A stretch of DNA of 43,293 nt, from NCBI GenBank assembly GCA_027065825.1, contig JAMONM010000039.1, positions 1-43,293 of the forward strand. The letters run 5' to 3'. The notes beneath the pieces are model-generated. The model was not told the DNA's origin. It did not search any database and saw nothing but the letters and a program-made list of their open reading frames with translations. This stretch comes from Campylobacterales bacterium. Its GTDB lineage: Bacteria > Campylobacterota > Campylobacteria > Campylobacterales > Nitratiruptoraceae. A program made the translations under genes and the position numbers. Below, one piece after another: positions 39,550 through 43,293 of the stretch (its first letter is position 1; each line of letters begins with the position of its first letter).

Positions 39550-41928
39550 ATGTTAAGGATAAACCTGTTAATTCCGCTGATGGCAGTTTTGACAATCAAT
39601 AGCCTCTGGAGCGAAGAAGGATACGATTCTTTAATAGAGCGCGCCAGAAAAGGCGAGGCCGGCGCGGTTTTACCAAAGATAGAGAGATTTTATCTTCAAA
39701 AGGGGACAAAAACCGTTTTTGAAGATCTCATCGCCGTTTCAGTATGGGCGGGCGAAGATTCTAAAGCCGTAAAGCTGTATGAGGGTTCAAAGCTAGATCT
39801 TGGTGATTTCGCTTTGGAGATGGTGGCCAAAGCGTACAGAAATTTGGGCAGTTTCGATAAGGCCGCCCAAATATATAGGGAATGTTTTACTAAAAACGGC
39901 TCTAACTACGAGTGTTACGCAGGTTATATTCTCTCTTTGGCCGACATGGGCGAAGCGAAGAGGGGGTTGGAGTTTGTGGAGAGTCTAAAAAACTCTATCG
40001 GTTTTTGCAGATACGCTTTTTTAAAGGGGTACGCCTATGAAAATCTCAAAAGATTTTACGATGCCTTTATATGGTATCAAAGAGCCTACGCCTGCTCGGA
40101 TAGGAACGAAGATGCGATAAAAGGTTACGTTAGAGTTCTCAATATTTTGGGTCTGCCATCTTTGGCCTTGGAGATTGCTCAAAAAGAGGGGATATCGAAT
40201 GAAGAGATATGCGTCTATAGGGAAAATAGAGCGGCGTTTTTCGTCAGATGGGGGGAGCTTTACGTAAAAGATCCATCAAAGAGATTCCAAGATACCGACA
40301 AAGCCTTGAAGATGCTCCGACGGATCGAGCTTGAATGCCCCTATCCCGAGGTCAAGAAAAGAGCCAAATTCGACGAAATTGTAGCGTTAAGAGACCGTTT
40401 CGAGATGGAAAGAGCGGTCGAAAGATTCGAGCGGATAGGGAACGGGGCTCCGTATTATGTGCTAAACGCGGCCGCCGACGCCTATTTATATTTGCAAAAA
40501 CCGGAAAAAGCTTTGGTTTTGTACGAAGAGTCTCTCAAAAAAAGACCCGATTATTTAGAAAGCAAACTGGGAAAGTTTTACGCCTTGTCCGAAGCGTTCG
40601 AAATAGATAGAGCTATAGAGTGGATAGAGAGAGTCGATAATAAAGAGCCGCCGTTTTTGCCCGATGGGTATGAAAACGAATACAAAATTCAAACAGCGAT
40701 AGCGAGAGCTCAAGGGTACTATTTCGGAGACTATCTGCAAAAGTCTCAGGAAATATTGGAGAGTCTTTGGGAAAAAGCTCCGGCAAATACTGATATAGCT
40801 GCCGAGTTGGCTTCGCTTTATAGAGCAAGAGGATGGCCCGTTAAGTCTTTGAGATTAGCGCGATTCGCTCTCGGTTACGAAGATGATCACAAAGGATTGA
40901 AAACCGCCTCTTTCTACTCCAATATGGATAGATACAGCTTCAAAGAGGCAAAAGATCTCAAAGAGTCTCTAAAAAGCTCGTTTCCCTACGATTTGGCCGT
41001 AAAAAGGATAGAGCGGATATACTCCATCTACGAGGATCGTCGCGAACTGCTGGTAGAGGCGCGTTTGGGCAAGAGCGGCTCTCCTGAAATCGGCAGCAGA
41101 TACGGATATTTAAAAAGCGAGCTCTATACAGAGCCTATACGCTACAACTACAGGCTTTTTTTAGAATCTTTTTACTCATACGCAAATCTGCAGGAGGGCA
41201 AGGAGATCTTTAAAACTATCGGAGCCGGAGCGGAGTATAAAAAAGATGGACTGATTTTCAAAACAGGCGTCAGAACGACTAAAAATCCGGCCCTCGGAGC
41301 GGTTTTTGCAGATTTGAGATACGATGTTTCCGATTATCTTAAATCAGAGGCGTCTTATGAGAGTTTTAGTATAAAAACCCCTCTTAGGGCTTTGATAAAC
41401 GGTGTTAGAGCCGACAGAAAGAGTATAGGGTTTGAGTGGTACGAAAGCGAATCGGCATCTACAGCTTTTAGTTACGATAGGATGGAGTTTACCGACGGCA
41501 ATCTGAGGCAAGGTTTTACACTAAATCGTTACGAGAGGTTGATAACCGGACCGTATTACAAACTAAATCTATACGCGAACTTCTATTTCGGTAGGAACGA
41601 TTTTGAAAGAGCTCTCTATTTCAATCCTAAAAGCGAGCTCTATTTCGGTGCGGAATTAGAAAACGTATGGGAGCTTTACCGCAGATATTCCAGAGCTTTT
41701 TCCCACAGTCTGGCTATAACCGTAGGCAGATATAGGCAAAAGGGTTTTGGCGAGGACGAGACGATAGATTACGGATTTTCGACTCCGTGGGCGATCAGGT
41801 ACGAGCATCGCTACGAGAGCGGATACGATTTTTATCTGACCTACGGAATCGCAAGAGGCAGGAACTATTACGACGGAGCGGGGGAGTTTGATACCTCGTT
41901 TTACGTAAGTCTTGATTGGAGGTTTTGA
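39550..41928 (+). CDS. pgaA: PgaA-like PNAG export porin
   Basis: Protein of 792 residues (E. coli PgaA has 807). Signal peptide (about 1-21), then a long run of TPR-like helices (for example GSFDKAAQIYRECFTKNGSN, KAPANTDIAAELASLYRARG) to about residue 490, and a C-terminal region of alternating strands ending FYVSLDWRF, the outer-membrane barrel signature. The repeats bind the polymer and PgaB in the periplasm; the barrel exports poly-beta-1,6-N-acetylglucosamine. It is directly followed by pgaB (1-base overlap). AAGAGG at 39538-39543 is the ribosome site. The barrel and TPR halves are in one protein, unlike the split PelB in the same window. Confidence 0.88.
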   Translation: MLRINLLIPLMAVLTINSLWSEEGYDSLIERARKGEAGAVLPKIERFYLQKGTKTVFEDLIAVSVWAGEDSKAVKLYEGSKLDLGDFALEMVAKAYRNLGSFDKAAQIYRECFTKNGSNYECYAGYILSLADMGEAKRGLEFVESLKNSIGFCRYAFLKGYAYENLKRFYDAFIWYQRAYACSDRNEDAIKGYVRVLNILGLPSLALEIAQKEGISNEEICVYRENRAAFFVRWGELYVKDPSKRFQDTDKALKMLRRIELECPYPEVKKRAKFDEIVALRDRFEMERAVERFERIGNGAPYYVLNAAADAYLYLQKPEKALVLYEESLKKRPDYLESKLGKFYALSEAFEIDRAIEWIERVDNKEPPFLPDGYENEYKIQTAIARAQGYYFGDYLQKSQEILESLWEKAPANTDIAAELASLYRARGWPVKSLRLARFALGYEDDHKGLKTASFYSNMDRYSFKEAKDLKESLKSSFPYDLAVKRIERIYSIYEDRRELLVEARLGKSGSPEIGSRYGYLKSELYTEPIRYNYRLFLESFYSYANLQEGKEIFKTIGAGAEYKKDGLIFKTGVRTTKNPALGAVFADLRYDVSDYLKSEASYESFSIKTPLRALINGVRADRKSIGFEWYESESASTAFSYDRMEFTDGNLRQGFTLNRYERLITGPYYKLNLYANFYFGRNDFERALYFNPKSELYFGAELENVWELYRRYSRAFSHSLAITVGRYRQKGFGEDETIDYGFSTPWAIRYEHRYESGYDFYLTYGIARGRNYYDGAGEFDTSFYVSLDWRF

Positions 41929-43293
41929 TGAGGGCGATTATTTTTGCCGTATTGATCGTAACTATTGCGGCGGCACAGGAGAGATTTTTGGCCTTTTGTT
42001 ATCACAATATCCAAGAGAGCCCCTCGGATCCGAAAATTATGAGCCTAAAGAGCGACAAATTTTTGCAGCAGTTAAATTGGCTAAAAGAGCACGGTTACGT
42101 TCCGGTTTCTCTTGATGATCTGATCAAGGCCAGGGCCGGAAGAAAAAAACTTCCTAAAAAAGCTGTGATATTGACCTTTGATGACGGTTACGCCACGTTT
42201 TATACCAGAGTCTTTCCAGTGTTGAAAAGTTTCAACTATCCGGCCGTATTGGCGCTGGTTGGAAAATGGATAGAAGCTAAGGGCGAATTTTTATATGGAG
42301 AGGAGAGAAGAGACAGGTCGCTGCTATTGAGCTTGGAGCAGATCAAAGAGATAGCTTCGAGCGGCCTTGTGGAGATTGTGTCTCACACTTACGATCTACA
42401 CAGGGGCGTTTTGGCCAATCCTTACGGCAACAAGGAGCCGGCGGCCACCAGCAGAATCTACGATCCAAAGAGTAAAACGTACGAGAGCGACGAAGAGTAT
42501 CGAAAAAGAGTCTACGAAGATCTTGTGAAAAACAGCGAGTTTTTGAAGAGAATTACCGGCAAAAAACCAAGAGCGATAGTTTGGCCCTTTGGCGAATACA
42601 ACGAGGAGATTCTACAGATAGCCAAATCGTTGGGAATGGAGATAGCCTTTACTCTCGATGACGGATCCAACGGTATCGAGGATCTAGACAGAATAAAACG
42701 TATATTGATATTCGGCAACGACGAACTGGGAGATCTCGTGTGGAGAGTGCAAAATCCGGACAAAGAGAAAATAAAGCGGGTTATCCATATCGATCTGGAT
42801 TATATTTACGACAAGAATCTTTCGCAGCAAGAAAGAAATTTGGGGGTTTTGCTGGATAGAATAAAGAGTTTCAAGATCAATACCGTATATCTTCAGGGAT
42901 TTAGCGATTTTGACGGCGATGGCGTGGCGGAAGCCCTCTATTTTCCGAACGATCAGATGAGAGTCAGATCGGATCTGTTAAACAGAGTGGCGTGGCAGAT
43001 AAGAACCAGATGCGGCGTAGAGTTTATATACGCGTGGATGCCGCTGCTGGCTTACGAATTACCGGGAGCCTCCTACGTAAAGAGTCTCGTTGGAAAAAAC
43101 GGCGAATATAAAAGAGTCTCCCCTTTTGATGAAAAATCCTTGCGAAGAATAGAGAAGATCTTTCACTCCTTGGGCAAAAACGCGCCCATTAACGGTATTT
43201 TGTATCACGACGACGCGTTTTTGAGCGATTACGAAGACTTTTCGGAGCCGGCTTTGGCCTTTTTGGCAGAGAACTCCTTGCCTATTTCGCCGC
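41928..43293 (+). CDS. pgaB: PgaB, PNAG N-deacetylase/hydrolase (partial, 3' end outside window)
   Basis: ATG 41928 overlaps the pgaA stop (TGATG); 455 codons are present before the window ends. After a signal peptide (about 1-15, MRAIIFAVLIVTIAAAQ) comes a CE4 deacetylase domain with TFDDGY (D85, D86) and SHTYDLH (H153, H158), matching E. coli PgaB D114/D115 and H184/H189, plus AIVWPFGEYNEEIL. From about residue 285 the C-terminal glycoside-hydrolase domain begins (RVIHIDLDYIYDKNL, INTVYLQGFSDFDGDG). PgaB partly de-N-acetylates PNAG before export through PgaA. It lacks the lipobox Cys of E. coli PgaB. The synthase genes pgaC and pgaD presumably follow outside the window. Confidence 0.9.
   Translation, partial: MRAIIFAVLIVTIAAAQERFLAFCYHNIQESPSDPKIMSLKSDKFLQQLNWLKEHGYVPVSLDDLIKARAGRKKLPKKAVILTFDDGYATFYTRVFPVLKSFNYPAVLALVGKWIEAKGEFLYGEERRDRSLLLSLEQIKEIASSGLVEIVSHTYDLHRGVLANPYGNKEPAATSRIYDPKSKTYESDEEYRKRVYEDLVKNSEFLKRITGKKPRAIVWPFGEYNEEILQIAKSLGMEIAFTLDDGSNGIEDLDRIKRILIFGNDELGDLVWRVQNPDKEKIKRVIHIDLDYIYDKNLSQQERNLGVLLDRIKSFKINTVYLQGFSDFDGDGVAEALYFPNDQMRVRSDLLNRVAWQIRTRCGVEFIYAWMPLLAYELPGASYVKSLVGKNGEYKRVSPFDEKSLRRIEKIFHSLGKNAPINGILYHDDAFLSDYEDFSEPALAFLAENSLPISP

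Noticed and set aside
41912-42115. Short + strand frame at the start of pgaB
   Set aside because: It lies in another frame over the pgaB signal peptide and deacetylase start; the pgaB frame carries the CE4 motifs and runs to the window end.

Overview
The window looks like chromosomal DNA of a Campylobacterota (epsilonproteobacterial) species. Pointers are a GreA beginning MQKEPM from a GTG start, an ATP synthase subunit c with an N-terminal signal-like extension, paired Csd4/Csd6-type (Pgp1/Pgp2) peptidoglycan carboxypeptidases, the carboxynorspermidine/carboxyspermidine route to polyamines, an oadGAB sodium-pump cluster, and densely packed overlapping genes with AGA-rich arginine usage. No genus is claimed. 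I see no insertion sequence, prophage, CRISPR array or rRNA, and no gene-free stretch longer than about 150 bases.

Left part (1-5086, + strand): the 3' end of an S1-domain gene (probably pnp), atpE with a structured leader and its own terminator, tRNA-Leu(GAG), then a three-gene envelope operon: an LTA-synthase-family membrane sulfatase/phosphotransferase and two peptidoglycan-trimming, helical-shape enzymes (Csd6-like and Csd4-like).

Pel region (5074-17682, - strand): a complete Pel exopolysaccharide operon, transcribed pelC-D-E-F-G-A and then three genes that together replace PelB: an inner-membrane-anchored TPR protein, a secreted TPR protein and an outer-membrane barrel carrying an N-terminal SPOR-like domain. 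PelD keeps a c-di-GMP RxxD site. PelA keeps the Asp/His/His deacetylase residues at the Pseudomonas spacing.

Middle (17831-31403): tcdA and surE; an lpxB-gnnB-gnnA-transporter operon suggesting lipid A with a 2,3-diamino sugar; a divergent greA-argC-lpxH operon; a hybrid histidine kinase whose periplasmic sensor is a SPOR-like domain; metF and serB; and a degenerate-GGDEF/EAL c-di-GMP phosphodiesterase behind a methyltransferase that probably starts with a rare CTG codon.

Right part (31978-43293): oadGAB (Na+-pumping oxaloacetate decarboxylase), a four-gene polyamine/hydrolase operon on the - strand, a 57-residue basic small protein, and the start of a second exopolysaccharide locus, pgaA-pgaB (PNAG export and modification), cut by the window end.

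The strongest signal outside the genes is an approximately 11-bp direct repeat, TTTTGCAATCT and close variants. It lies upstream of both exopolysaccharide operons (pelC and pgaA), in the same orientation relative to transcription, just upstream of a plausible -10. This suggests one DNA-binding regulator, perhaps an OmpR/PhoB-type response regulator, co-controls Pel and PNAG. With PelD's c-di-GMP site, an EAL enzyme, a SPOR-domain kinase and polyamine synthesis nearby, the window reads as a biofilm and envelope neighbourhood.
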